DNA of 64,000 nt from Phytophthora sp. 'mugwort' (GCA_033558025.1 JAUCEF010000007.1:3472001-3536000), one strand, 5' to 3'; positions 19,679 through 32,158 are shown, counted from the first letter of the stretch. The notes: generated from the letters alone by a model not told the origin. Translations and numbers: made by a program.

Positions 19679-22295
19679 AATGAAAATCAAACAGTATTCA
19701 TAGGATGTGGTAAAGGATGTGGTAAACGTGGCACTTAAATTTTATCAAATACATGTACACACTCACTTGCTCTGTATTGTTTTAAAGTTGTAGAACCCCC
19801 TGACGACGCACTTTCAATTTTAATTGAAACTTAAAAGCATAACATGATATCGCAGCTTTCGGTGTCGTCGGGGTTTCATTTTGCGTTGTTCGATGCACTG
19901 GTACAATGTCGCAGCGACCATAACAACTGGGCAGCCTAACGTACGAGCAAAAGCGAATCTGCTGACGACACGACATTTTGAAGTTGTCTATCTCATTAAG
20001 TGTCAGAGGAGGGCTGTCTCTCACTTTGTATCATTTTCCAGATATTTAAAAAGACATGTTTGCTCATCTTCGGAAAAATCATCATGAATTTAGTTTATCC
20101 TGGTAGTGCTAACGGTGACTTAGCACGTACAGCCCAAACAAGGATTTATCGCCTCCAAGACAAATAGAAATCGATTCTAACAACTGTCAAATGAGACGGT
20201 AGGCCGCCTTAATGACCTCCCTCCCCACTGTGAGAACAACAAGTCGCTTTCGATTACACCCAAAAAACCGTCAGCACCCCCCCCCCCCAACCCCCCGTCC
20301 CCTCCAAACGTGTTTTGCTTTTCACTTAAAAATCCCTTGCTCTACATGGCGCTTGAGCTGGTACGTGATATGTGGTCTTATCGGGCTGCTTCCGCAGCGC
20401 AACGACAACCTCAAGCGCATGTTGGAATTCGTGAGGGATTACAACATGTTTCCGTGCGGAGGGAACGGGCAGGAAAACGTTTGTGCTGATGTCTTTGGGG
20501 CAGATGTCCCTGCTAGTTGAAATTGTCTTTACCATGCTGTATGGTCGGCAGCAGAGTTTGCAGGTGTCCGTCGGCCATTTGAGATGTCAGCTTCAGAGCA
20601 TGTATTTACGTTACGGGTCAGTGTTGGCCTTACGGTGGTGCATCTTCTGGAAGAAAAAAGCTGCACGATGCGTTTGGGCATGATTAGAGCTGTCAACGTT
20701 TCGCATAAACCTCTAAACCTTAAACGTTTGCACAAAACCTTAGCTTCTGCTGTTAAGTTTAAATGTGGCCCACCTAAATTTGATATGGCGCTCGGCGAAC
20801 AGCACGGCGCTCATGTGAAGGTGCAGTGGTGAAGCTTCATCTATGATCTGAAACTACAACAGGAGCAGGCGACAAACTTAAGAAGCTGGGCTAGGGGTGC
20901 TAGCAACTCATGGGAAAGCGGAAAATAATAAACACAGCAACACCGCAGCCCAACCAGGAAGACCAAGAGCTCGGATCTGCCCGGACCGGTCGGGTGGGTT
21001 GACTCGTATGTGTCGTCCTACTATTTTTCCTGGTAAGAGCTACAAATTCGGCGACACATTAACGCGCAAGCTCGTAAGGTGCATACAAGCAACATAATGT
21101 TATATTATGAACTTGTGAAGCATCCTAGTGCTACGTGGTATTGGTGTTTCGCGAGGGAAGGGCTGTACGTTCTCCGCTGCTTGCGCGTGCTCGTGGACCG
21201 TGCTCGACTACTTGGTAGCGGACTTGATGTCGGAGTTCGTAGAGGCGTTGCGGCGGCAGACTGGTGGTGGCGATCGAAGAAATCGGCAACGACTGCGGTG
21301 CAGGGTCCGCCGGCCGGAACTCGTGGCACTTCTACTGAAGCACGATCAACAGCTTTGAAAGATCCATTCACTTGGATTTTGTATAATATACAAAAACTAG
21401 CCACGAAAACTGCGGGAGTTTAGAAACGTTTAGCAAACCCGACTCTGAGTTCAGGTGGCAAAGTTTCCGAGGTTTAGACCCCTAAACGTTGACAGCGCTA
21501 GGCATGATTCTCTGCATGTGGGAGAGTTGGTGGATCGCCCAAACCAGTATTTCGAGTATTCCGGTGTGATACCAATTATGGTGATGGCGAGCATGCTAAG
21601 ACGGCGAATTGTGACGTTGTCCGCGGATGGAGTTTACGTAGTTACTCCTGAAGATTTAAATGTTTTAGTTGATGGCCTTGTAGTGTATCGAACTTCTAAC
21701 CCTGAGCGCGCAGAGCTATACAGCGCCCACGGACGATTGAAGTATTCACCACCTTTGCTGCAATTCACAGTTGACCATTCGATGCGCCGGAAGCGATTTC
21801 GATACCTTTCGTCGCAATCGTAAACACAGCCGCACGTTTCATCCCGCGCTCGCTGATTTCCAAGGCGCCAATATTTTTATTTACCGACCTGTAGCTGGGA
21901 GTCGCTGCTACTAAATCTTCGCCCGGTCGCTGCTCCGGCACAGATTCCACGAACGCTAGCACGTAGCCATCTAACGTCGTCTAGGTATAGCGTCTTGCCG
22001 TGTTTTTTCTACGAGTTTATGGGTAGACCCACATTCTGCTGGTTAATTCCCTTTCCCGACAGCGAAAATTCTTCTCGACACGGTTGAACTCGAGCTTGCC
22101 TAACGGTGGCCAGCTCCAACTTCCTGAGGGGAGTTCTCGTGGCTTTTCCATACCCAGTCCCAACAATGTGCGTCATTACCGAATTTGCCGCGTGGCCGCC
22201 ATCTCTCCCCCTCCTGGTGAGAAACCTCTGGTAGGAGCTGCCAAGACATCCATTCCTCAAAAAAAAACTAAAATTTCCTGCCAACTAAGGCCAAA
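19679..22295. other. Gene-poor stretch, no supported gene
   Basis: Only short, mutually inconsistent frames are present. A 12-C run lies at 20,277-20,288. One plus-strand frame (21,455-21,823) reads as possible protein (VIPIMVMASMLRRRIVTLSADGV) but has no ATG until 21,577 and no recognised family; it may be another transposon scrap. I cannot name anything else here. Confidence 0.4.
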
Positions 22296-23360
22296 ATGAA
22301 GAAGACACCCCTCCAAATTGCGGAACAGGCAGCGCAGAAAAGACATCTCCGGCGGCGTTGCTCCAGCATCCCACACCGAAGCCCGTTCCGCCGGGGGTAC
22401 CACTACGCAGGACGAGAAAACCAAGATCATCGCCGCTCGCAAACGCTCTACCGAGGCTAGCCCGAAGCAAGATGCACATCCACCTCCTCTCAAACGATCT
22501 CGCTCTGACAAGACATGCGCGGACTCTGACGGCAAGCGGGACGATGTTTCCGCTGATACAGGCGGATATTCTAGCCAGCATTCAACGACCCGAGCGTCTA
22601 GCAACCAACCTGAAGTTCCTATCTGTGACGTGCGGGGTTTGAATCCTGAGTTGTAAACACCTTAGGTATTCGTTGGCCAAATTCTTGCACGGAATCCAGT
22701 TCGGTCTTTCAGCAGGTGGCGCGGTAAGAGGCGCCTATTCGAAGTTTACGTCTCCGATAAAAACCGTGCAATCATACCAGCCACCGTTTTCAACGATGTT
22801 GTGGACAAATTATACGAAACGGTGGTCCCTGGTACGATTTGCTCCGTCTCTAATAGCCGTATCAAGATAGCCAACTCGGCCTTCGCGCTTCCCGATTCTC
22901 CTGTCGAACTTTCGTTTGGCGCAGACGCCGACATCCTTCAGTGCACGACAACACGGTGATTTCTCCTGAACCTGCTTTTCAGCTCATGCCTCTCACTGAC
23001 CTGCCGACTCAAGGCCCTGTCATTACTCCTACCATCCACGGTGTTATCGTGAAGATTCGCCCCCAAAAGTCTATCACCACGCGCAAAGGTATCGAGATTC
23101 AAAGCGTGAATTTCTGCTCGTTGACGATCCGATGCTGAGATTTTATGCACAGCCTGGGGCCAGACTGCTACGGATATCGAGATATTCCTAAAGGACTCGT
23201 CTGATTCTGATCACCTGCGGCCAGACCTCAGACTACATGGGCGTGCGCTCTCTGAACATTGGGGTTGGTTCCGTTGTTCTATCTGAACCCGCGCTTTCCC
23301 GCTCCATCCGTCTGAAGGCCTGGTTCACAGCTGTCGCTCCAGGACATCTATTCACGTCGC
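22296..23360 (+). pseudogene. RPA1-like (replication protein A large subunit) remnant
   Basis: Starts with MKKTPLQIAEQAAQK, then a Lys/Arg/Ser linker, then a segment like the RPA1 pre-OB motif (GLNPEL, near 22,640). An OB fold (DBD-A-like) follows with RRLFEVYVSD, AIIPATVFNDVVDKLYE and SRIKIANSAF (22,730-22,880). A second OB fold (DBD-B-like) has HGVIVKIRPQKSITTRKG, then after a shift LVDDSDAEI, TAWGQTA and SDYMGVRSLNIG (23,030-23,290). Reading all of it needs at least three frame changes, so the copy is broken. No zinc-ribbon DBD-C is seen. It is probably a transposon-borne or retrocopied RPA1-like gene, because the genuine gene is normally intact elsewhere. Confidence 0.65.
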
Positions 23361-23495
23361 TCCACGGATAACTCCAACGACACCTTCACCCCCTATTTTT
23401 TTCGTTAACCACTTATTTAATCGCAATCATAACCACCACCACCACATCTGAAAACAAACAACACTACCAGCCCAATCCTCTAGTAAACGCCTTGC

Positions 23496-23650
23496 ATTGC
23501 ATGATCATCGCCGGCAGGCTAAATCCCCGCCCACTTAAGAGAACGCTGAAGGCGACCAGGCCCAACGGGCTGCTTCACTTTGATTTCCTGACGACGATTA
23601 AAGGTGAAGAGGGCGCCATATATTTTCTCGTACTTAAGGATGGTATGGCT
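23496..23650 (+). pseudogene. Ty3/gypsy integrase fragment
   Basis: About 50 codons read RPLKRTLKATRPNGLLHFDF and GAIYFLVLKDGMA, matching the start of the gypsy integrase core (first catalytic Asp in HFDFL, then YxLVLKDxxS). Nothing else of the element adjoins it. Confidence 0.55.
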
Positions 23651-24029
23651 CAGCGGGTACGGGAGTCGTTACTGCAACATTGCCAGAACGTGACGACAAC
23701 GGGCTGAGAGAGAGAAACAACATAATTCCTGCTTGTGTTGCTGGGTAATATACTCACGCTATCCTTACGCCAAAATTCAGCGCAAAAGTTGAAAGTTCGC
23801 AAGATCGTTATAAACCGATTAACTACGACCCCCCTTTCCGCGATTTTCAGCCTTCCATTTCGTTTTGGGCGGAACAGACGACAAGCAAGGATGCCGAAGA
23901 AGGGTGCGCGTGCTAGCACGCCTCCCAAGAGCACCACGGGTGGTAAGGGGGCGGCAAAGGCGACGGGGGAGCAGGCGGGGCCTTCAAAGAAGAAATTACG
24001 CGCTAGAGTGTCTGTAGAGGAGGTTTCAG

Positions 24030-24121
24030 GTAAGTAAATACGAGAAGAATCGGTTCACCACGTATACTTACGATGTATGTTGCTGCTTTTGTTTGTCTTG
24101 CTGCTATGCTGCTACTTGTAG
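24030..24121 (+). other. Intron 1 of the transposase-Ulp1 gene
   Basis: GTAAGT donor and TTGTAG acceptor. Joining 24,029 to 24,122 keeps the frame (VSG-RRASYRVRK). It contains ATGTATGTTGCTGC and related words. Confidence 0.7.
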
Positions 24122-24769
24122 GGCGCCGTGCTTCGTATCGCGTTCGGAAGCAAGTGGATTACGTGCGTGTCTCGCAAGGCTTCGAGAAGGACGACGATGG
24201 AGATGAGGACTACGACCCAAAGCACGACCTGGACAACGGGGTGGACGATGAGCCCGACGAAGAATCCGCTGGTGAAGGACTGATGGGACCGCCCAAGCAA
24301 GTTCTGGAGGCGCGTTGCAGGGTGACGCAGAGGAAGCTGCCGACACGAAGACCGGCGAGGATATGGACGCTGACGACGCTGATGTCACCGAAGACGCTAC
24401 CGATGCGACGACCGGCGAGGGAGGGGCCACGGACGGCGCGATGCTCGGTGAAGGTGTCAGTGCTGACGGCGCTGTCGGTACTGACGACGCTGAAGACGCT
24501 GTCGTCGCGAAGCCCGGCGAAGTTATGGCCACTGACGGCGCTACCAACGCGAAGCCCGGCGTAGGGGATGGCGCTGCTGACGCGCTGCCTGGCGAGGAAC
24601 AGGAGGCTGGTAAAGGTGATGGGGCTGCTGATCACCCAGAGCTGGATGACGTGCAAGGCGGCGTTCGCGGCATACGGCGCACCGAACCATGTTATTAATA
24701 ACGATCAGCACGATGACGATGTCGTGGACGTCGTCAGCAGGCGGAGCAGCGCAGTTCGCACCGATTCAC

Positions 24770-24871
24770 GTATGTTGGCATGGCTCATGCATTTCTCTAG
24801 GTTGCTATTAATGTTGCTTACCCTGTTATGTTGCTGGTTCTGTTACTTTCCGTTTGTATTTGTTTCTGTAG
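24770..24871 (+). other. Intron 2 of the transposase-Ulp1 gene
   Basis: Donor GTATGT, acceptor TCTGTAG. It holds three GTTGCT words within about 40 bp. Confidence 0.6.
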
Positions 24872-25243
24872 CGCAAACAAAATCAACCGAGTCATCACCG
24901 TCAGCCAAAAGAAAAGGGATAGAACGATGACGGGTGATTCTGTTAGTGGCGATTCCAGAAATACAAAGGTGCCTCGAAAGAGCATTCGAAGCCCCTCTAC
25001 TGCTCAAGCTTCGACGACTGTTCAACTACCCCAGCCTCAAAGATACGCACGCCGATCGAAAACGTGGCAAAGCCGGGAGAAGGTAAAGAAGGCGCATGGG
25101 ACTGTCACTAATCAGTTGCCCGAGCTTCAAAAGAAAACCTTCGATGACTCGGACGAATTTGAAGCGACGATCCAGAGCTACGTGGCCAAGTTCTACTTAT
25201 GTTTTCGAGTTCGCAGTTCGAAAACCCGGGCAAAGCACAACAG

Positions 25244-25318
25244 GTAGGATACAGTCGTACTGTGCTGCTTTATGGTTTATGTTGCTCACACAAGATATTC
25301 ACTATTATGTTGCTTCAG
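25244..25318 (+). other. Intron 3 of the transposase-Ulp1 gene
   Basis: Donor GTAGGA, acceptor TTCAG. TATGTTGCT occurs twice. It separates two parts of the FAR1-like domain. Confidence 0.6.
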
Positions 25319-25527
25319 CCGGGCAGGAGCAACACAGCCCCCCAACATGAAGTACTTTTTCTAGCGGATGTGGTGCACGCATGGAGCGACCCAAGCTTCG
25401 CGAGGAGAGGGTCGCCGTGACCTGGCTCGCGTTACACTGGATGTGAAGCAGGGTTTCATGTTCGCTCGGAGAAAGTTGTCGCAACGGACAGGCAAAGTGG
25501 CAGGTTTGAGTTGTTCCTGGATCGGAG

Positions 25528-25590
25528 GTAATGGTCACTTGTACTTTATTGCTTATCGGTTTTGATACTAACTGGCTATTCGCTGTACAG
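25528..25590 (+). other. Intron 4 of the transposase-Ulp1 gene
   Basis: Donor GTAATG, acceptor TACAG, with a possible branch site TACTAAC at 25,566-25,572. Further introns of the same kind are likely at about 25,790-25,850, 26,106-26,176 and 26,477-26,609. Confidence 0.6.
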
Positions 25591-28500
25591 ATCTGGCTAC
25601 ACAATCACAACCCACAATATCATTTTGATTCGTATCGCAAGTCGGTGCCGCGTGCGCCCAAGTTCGCCAGGAACTTGGTCTTCTGATCGAAATGAAGACA
25701 AGCACGATGAACATTAACCGGTACCTTTCGGACAAGCTTGGAGTTTCTGGTGAATTCAGCAGCAGGACTTTTGATTTTTTGTTGGTCTAATTGCTCACAC
25801 ATTTAGCATGACTACTGGCATTGCTTCTTTGTAATGACCTGACTACAGACATGGTTCTGATTCCGCAACAAACAAGAAACATTCTGCAGCAAGTTTTCGG
25901 CATGACGACATCTGAACGGTCCAAAGCTATTCTCGACACTTTCGCTGACGCGGATAGAGGCAACGACGTTCTCCTTGTCCAGGATCAGATGGATATCGCT
26001 TGCATCATTGCGATGCAAACCGCCACTCAAAAATGTGCTTTACGCAATGGGGGATAGTTCGGTGATGGACTGGACTCATGGCACCAACAATCTGGAGTAT
26101 CATTAGGTAAGTTCTTGTATTCACCACAACGAATGAAACTCACGCCAAAACTATCTGCTTGTGTTGCACTATACAGATAGGCTTGTTGTTACCTCTCCAA
26201 CTGGAAGATGGATTCCAGTGATTGACGTTTTGGCTCTTGACCAGAAGGCGGCTACCATAGAGTATATTGGTGAGTTTTTCAAACGCAAAAACCCGTACTG
26301 GACCACCGTCCAAACCATCGTTATCGATAAGGACGTCGTAGAATGGCTGCTACAGTGCTCCTCTGCTAGTTTCACTCGTTGATCTATTGGAGGAAGGCTT
26401 GCCGAAGAACCAAATTTGACATGAAGATGGCGCAGAGGGACATAATGGAAAATGCATTCGCGAAGTTAATTTATTGGTAAGGGTACACGTGTTGTAGCAC
26501 GAAGTGTTGCTTGATGTGTCGCTAATATTGGTGTCGCTTTCAATGTTGCTGGCCATTGTGTAACTTGTTGTGGTGCTAATAGGTTTTGTTGCTGCTTTGG
26601 TGATTTCAGCAATACGCAGACGAGATTTGACTGTGAGGTCGCAAGTTTACTTGATCTGCGAACAAGAGTGTCCTGAACGCCAGAAGTACTTCCCGGCAAA
26701 CTGGAAGTCGTGTGCAACGATGTAGGCAAACTACGCTCGTAGTAAATGCTTTACTGCTGGAAACACCACGACCAATCGAATTGAATCGAATTGGAATTAA
26801 CTGAAGTTGCTTCTTTGAAAATGACCAAGGGTCGAGTCCACTATTAGTGGGTTGTTGACGCACCAGGCAACAATCATCCGACAGCAGCTTTCTGTCATGC
26901 GCAAGCACTAGATTACATCTCGAAAACCTGAGTGCGTTCCAGATTTTCTCGCTCGCATCGCAAAGCATCAGAGCGACGACAAGTTGGCAAAAGTTCGCAG
27001 TCAATGGGACTATTTAATGGTATCAATGGCCGCCATCACCTGCACTAAGCACGCATCTGAAGTGAGCGAATAGGATGTAAGTGCCCGATGATACGAGTAT
27101 CAATTCAACGACTTGGAGTGGTCCTGCTCTTGTCTCTTTTTCCGCAGCTACAATTTACCGTACCAGCACTTGATGTATATTGCTTCGCGCGTCCATCGTG
27201 TTGAGAACATGCCAGTTTCAAGCATTCCTTCGCGCTGGGACATGGTGGAAATGTCCAAGCTAGACGAAACGTTAGAGGTGGGTTGGCGTCGCTTCCGTCT
27301 GTTCAGGACAAACTGAAAAAAACCGGGGAGGCGTGCTCGCACGACGGCTTGACGCAGGTTCCAGACGAAAGTGAAGACGTCGAAGCAACATACAATGCTA
27401 CCGCAATACAGGACCCGTTGACGCCTGAATCAGCAACAGAGCATGCAACGCAAGACGCAACTTTAAATGCAACAACTGGATGCAAGGTTTCAGATAGAGG
27501 GTAAACGTCACCAGTCTAAACACCGAGTGCTCTATGTGAAAATGCGGCGTCGTGAACGTGCTAGAGTGTCGTTGTTCTCTCGCCTAAAAGGAAAATATGC
27601 TATGCAAAAGCTGCTTTTTTGAACCGGTTATGGACCATCTTGCAGAACTGTCCAGTCCAGCATTCTACGTGGCATTGAAGTCATGGCAAGAAATAGTTCG
27701 CAAGGGTATGCAAGAGTTGGAAGCATCGGATGTCACGACGATCTCTAATGAAAGCTCGGGTTTCAGACAAGTCGGACGAACTTGAGGATGGACAGAAAAG
27801 TGAGACATACTCTGACATTACTCTTACCGATTTCATTGACACAATGAATATGATTCGCGAGCTGGAGCAAAACGAGCATGATCTGTTCAGTACCAGGGTG
27901 AACTCGCAACTGGTGACTGAGAAAAGTGATGCACTGTCAGAAAGAGAAAAGCTCTTCCGATGATGCAGGCCTTACGAACACCTCGACAACTAGATCACGA
28001 TCAAGCAACAGCTACAGCCGCGCTAACGCTGCCGCAGCTGTGCAAACGCTGACACAAAAACCGGGGCAAAAGGTTGACTAGCACTCAACAAAGACAGCGC
28101 TGCCCAAACCGAGGCATCTTCTTACGAAGGCAGCTGTCCACACGAACAAAAGCGAATCTCCAACACAAACAGCGGGTAAACGCGTTCAAGTAGAAGTGCT
28201 TCGGTTCTCCCAAGCGAACCACGACATAACCAGCGGAAGAAGAAGAAGCAAGCTCGGCTGGAAAAATCTTTAAAAACCGCAAGAGCTAGCTGCGATCACG
28301 CTCCCAAGATAAACGTGTACTCTCTCTGACTCTCGAGTGCTGGAGTGGCTCCCAATACCAACGACACGCATCACGCTAGCGAACTTCTCGCCAACGATCC
28401 GGTCATCATGGAGGACGATTGCATTGGTACACGTTCTGCAGGCTGCCAGCTGAATACGTATGCGCTGACGACTTCGATTACAATTTCGTATTTCCAAAGC

Positions 28501-29820
28501 CCTTGGTGGCTAAAATTGCCAATGCTGGAAGCAGAGAAGATGAAGAGAAGCGGATCCAACGTCTTTGGCCCCGACTGTAAGTAGGCGCATCCTGAGCGTA
28601 CAACCGAAGAGTTCATTGCTTTCTTCCGGCAGTCAAGCCCAAGTTCACCAGGTTTATTACCTGCATTTTGCTTTAATGTTGCTCACCTATGCTAACGTTG
28701 CTTCGACATTGCTTCAATGTTGTGTTGCTAGCAATGGTGCTTCATCGTACTGACCGTTTAAATGTTCCGTGCTTCCGTGGTGCGATCTATCGGATGAAAG
28801 CGTTCTACGAAATCTGTAGAAAGTGTGACGCCTGGATAGCAGACATGGATTGGGTTCTCTCGACCAAATGGGAAAACATTTTGGCTGGCAACTCCAGATC
28901 CTTTTGACGAAAAGACCGATTCAGACGAGTTGATGCCTACCACGTCGGGTGAGAAGCATAAATAGCTGTCAGGTGATGTTGCTAAGATCCTTGGTGATGC
29001 GTGCCTCGCCTCCATGTTTCGGATATCAAGCGGTGAGGGCACAGTAAAGGTGGAGCACTTGGTTGGCATGCTGACACGGGATCGAGTGATAGTGACCTGA
29101 TTCTCGACTTTAGTCTTCGTTGCATTTGCAATGCACTGGGCGACTGATATCCCATGGATTCGTACGCTCCAGCCATGAGGTGGGCGAGACCACCGGAAAG
29201 ATCGAATTTCGACGTTGCACTACGTTGTGCCGCCGGTCCATCTGAATAATATACACTGGGGAATCATTGTTGCTAAGCTGGATTACCGTCTAGAGCCCCC
29301 CCCCCCCACGATCATCCCATACTACTATGAACCATTATGCACGAAAGCATATCGAGCTACTATGGAAGATGTTTACGAAGAGACCCTGGCTAAATTTCTC
29401 CGCGACTGGCACAGCGAGACAATACCATTGACCGACCAACCTGTTGAAGACAATGAAGTCTGGTTGGGCATGCCTAACAGCCCGACGGGACGTCGTGTGG
29501 CGTGCTTTGCCTCGCCCAGGCTTACGCCATGCTCAAAGATCATTTTTGTTTGACGAAGGCCGCTATTACACAGGGCGATGTTTCCAGCATGCGACTTCGA
29601 ATAATGTCGATGATTCTCGCGCAGCCAGAGGCTACGACTCAATCAAATAAGTTCGCTCGAGCGGTAGCTGCTACGAATGCAGATTTTTTACTTGCAACTA
29701 TTATGAAGTAAAAAAAACGACGATATACATTGTATTTGCAAAGCAAATAACCAGCATCCCTCTCCACATTGTATTCGTGCCCTCTGCTAATCTTTGGCTG
29801 GCAATATGTTGCAGCATTCT

Positions 29821-30110
29821 TCAAGCACCGTATGACATCACGTAGCCATCATCCTGGGTGGCTGCTCGGCGCATTGTGTCCTCTTCCTCCTCAGCGAGCT
29901 CTTCATGAGTGCTCAGCACCTTCCGTGAGTACCTAGTTATATTTTGCAACTTCTCTTCCATGATCTCGATTCGCCGCAGCTTTGACCGCAGTAGCTCCTT
30001 ACACAGACGCGTATTGTGGGCCCGAGAGTAACGATGTGGGCTGGCAGCAGGTAGCAACAGCGCTGGAGTCTCCGTGTGCTCGGCATTGGTGCTGGCAGAT
30101 AAGCCGGTGG
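29821..30110 (-). CDS. Unrecognised coding fragment with a coiled coil
   Basis: The minus frame from about 30,110 to 29,821 reads as protein: VSERSTGLSASTNAEHTETP, then a Leu/Lys/Glu heptad-like stretch (CKELLRSKLRRIEIMEEKL), an acidic patch, and a stop. There is no ATG in the open part, so the 5' end is missing or in another exon; a second open minus frame at 30,395-30,198 may be that exon. The function is unknown. Confidence 0.3.
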
Positions 30111-30419
30111 ATCGTTCGCTGACTTGGTTTATATGTCATCCGTATGTATCGTTTTGGATCTCTCTTCAAATCTCCCGCTGTCCATCGCCTACTGTATTTA
30201 TATCCCGAGTTGCTCGGTAACGTTAACGTTTGCCGTAATAAATCGAAAATATATTACGACTGGCTCTCCGTTTACAGTCCGAATCTTGCTCCCTGAGGTT
30301 CTGTTTGGGGTGCCGAAGGCCAGGTGGGTTGCGATAAGAGCTGGTGTGTTGTCATTGTTGTGTTGCAGTAACGCCATTCCAGCGGGTACAGACAACGACT
30401 AAGGCAACGAAAACTCGGC

Positions 30420-31728
30420 GGTTTGCCGATCCATCCCATAGTAAATACATTTCAAATTAGACAATAGAGTGCTGGAGCACGTAATTTAAACGGATCAAGC
30501 AACGAGAACTATGTAATTATCTTACAAATCAGTTCTTTTGTTGCCGACTGGAAGGCATTTTATCCAATCAAATCCTTACTTTTGTCAAAATGCCGAGTTT
30601 TTCTGTCGGGTGCAGTAGCTAAACTATACTATGTGAGAGGGTTCAGCGCTGCCGGGTTATTTAGTCGTTGGCTGTACATACGCCGCGGCGGACCAAGGGT
30701 ATCACGGTCTCATAGACTGGCTTAAAGATTTGGTGCCGTGCGTCGATGGGTCTGACGCGAGGTGACTGGTCCCAAAATGGCCAGTCCCCTTACTTCCGGA
30801 GGCGGCGTAACCCGATTGGTCCAAAAGCCGCACGCGTTTGTGACACGTGGCGCGCCCAGTCGAGTACGAAAAGACATGATCCCAAGATAGTCCAAACGAC
30901 CAAGTCGTCTAGCTGCCCGAAGTTCTTTCCAAGTGCTCCGCAAGTCAACGTGTTGGTGCCAGCGTACCGATACTGGGCCACACACAAGCATTTCAACGGT
31001 TTTTGGGGGCCACTTGCGCTCTTCTTGGCAAAACTAACTCTCTGTTATCAAATCGTATCGCCATCTTCTGCAGAACACTCTGCATGACGTCTGCCCTTAT
31101 GGCAGGTCGAATGACTTGGTTTCACTATATGTTCAAGGGGCGGTCGACCGGTAGAAGTTAGGCGGGGGCGCTTGGCAATCAGTGGTACACAGGCGGGCCT
31201 TCAACCGGCTCTTGGTGCATAGCAGATCCGGTCGGTTGTCGTGGTCGGTCGTAATATCTTGGCCGTAGTAAGCTTGAAATCTGGAAGGAATCTTGATGGG
31301 TGCGAGCTGGATTCTGGGTAGATGATCAGGACTTGGAGGCACCATAGTCCAAAATCTCCTTTTGGGGTCTTGACCTCCGTTTGGACAGAGGGAGATTCCT
31401 CAGGGCTTTCATGATTAGAACATGGTCTTGGCTCAACGTGCACGGGGTTGGAGGCTGACCGTACGTGGATGGAAACGCTTGGCGGGACTTGGGCTTGGCT
31501 TCGTCAGTTCTAGCGGAGAGCCGGTGTCTGAGAAGCTTGTGCTGGACGCGTCGTGACCGCGAAGGACGCCGTGGGACTCTCCAGTAGTTCAAGACTTAAT
31601 TAGGCGGTGATCGAGTGACGCGCGCTTGAGATGACCTGCCTATTTCGTATCCCAGTTGGAACTTCTCGTGTCCGTTGGACGGAGACTTCTTTTCATATTA
31701 GCTACTGCTTTGGGGGGGGGGGGGGGGG
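30420..31728. other. Non-coding or highly decayed DNA before the LTR
   Basis: No frame can be assigned to a family. Given the G-rich tract and LTR that follow, it may be the internal 3' part of a decayed LTR element, but no pol motif is readable. Confidence 0.3.
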
Positions 31729-32158
31729 TGTTAGTGGTCACCCTTAAGGCTTGATTGATCAACTACTGTGTGATAGGATTGTATATTGGTTTGTGCGATT
31801 ATCTTCCGTTTGGAAGTGGTGCGCGTATTGTCCGTGGGGCGATGTTGGAATTGACCGGTATATTAAAGGTAGTCCCCGTTGACTGGCGTTGTGACCCCCC
31901 CTCAAGGGTCTGAAAGAATAAGAACGGCTGTATATTTGTGCATAACTCTCTGCTTATTGTATTGTGGTTATCAGGAGAAGACTCTGACCGTAGTAGAATC
32001 TAACCTCCCAGTCTAACCAGCGGCGTTTGGAAGAGGAAGAGCGTGCTCGGTATGACGGTAGCGCAGCGGTCCAGCGGAGCTGCGAATCAGAATATACCAG
32101 TTTTAAGTGAATTTCTGGCTTGTAGTGGCCCTTAGTGTTGGGTCCCGACACTATCACA
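31729..32158 (+). repeat. LTR behind a 17-G polypurine-like tract
   Basis: TGTTAGTGG starts directly after G17 (31,712-31,728), and CTATCACA ends at 32,158, giving TG..CA ends. A TATA-like GTATATTAAAGG lies near 31,857-31,868 and an A-rich GAAAGAATAAGAA near 31,911-31,924, placed as expected for U3-R-U5 on the plus strand. No partner LTR was found, so the boundaries rest on the end motifs alone. Confidence 0.5.

Larger units (their letters stand above)
23891..29711 (+). pseudogene. Spliced MULE/ZSWIM-type transposase with SWIM finger and Ulp1 (C48) protease domain
   Basis: Read across introns and several one-base shifts, the domains in order are as follows. A basic then acidic N-terminal tail (from 23,891). 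A FAR1-like DNA-binding region (FDDSDEFEATIQSYV near 25,145; WCTHGATQASRG near 25,370). A RNase-H-like transposase core with DQMDIACIIAMQTATQK, then VMDWTHGTNNLEYH (26,062-26,095) and TIVIDKDVVEW (about 26,317-26,345), holding two likely catalytic Asp. A SWIM finger WSCSCLFFRSYNLPYQHLM (27,116-27,172), where the third Cys is Tyr. A Ulp1-type peptidase (29,050-29,700) with HLNNIHWGII and QPDGTSCG carrying catalytic His, Gln and Cys. Frameshifts near 24,310, 24,690 and 26,045, a TAG near 26,910 and others make this copy inactive. Fusion of these domains suggests the protease served the transposon. Confidence 0.7.
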
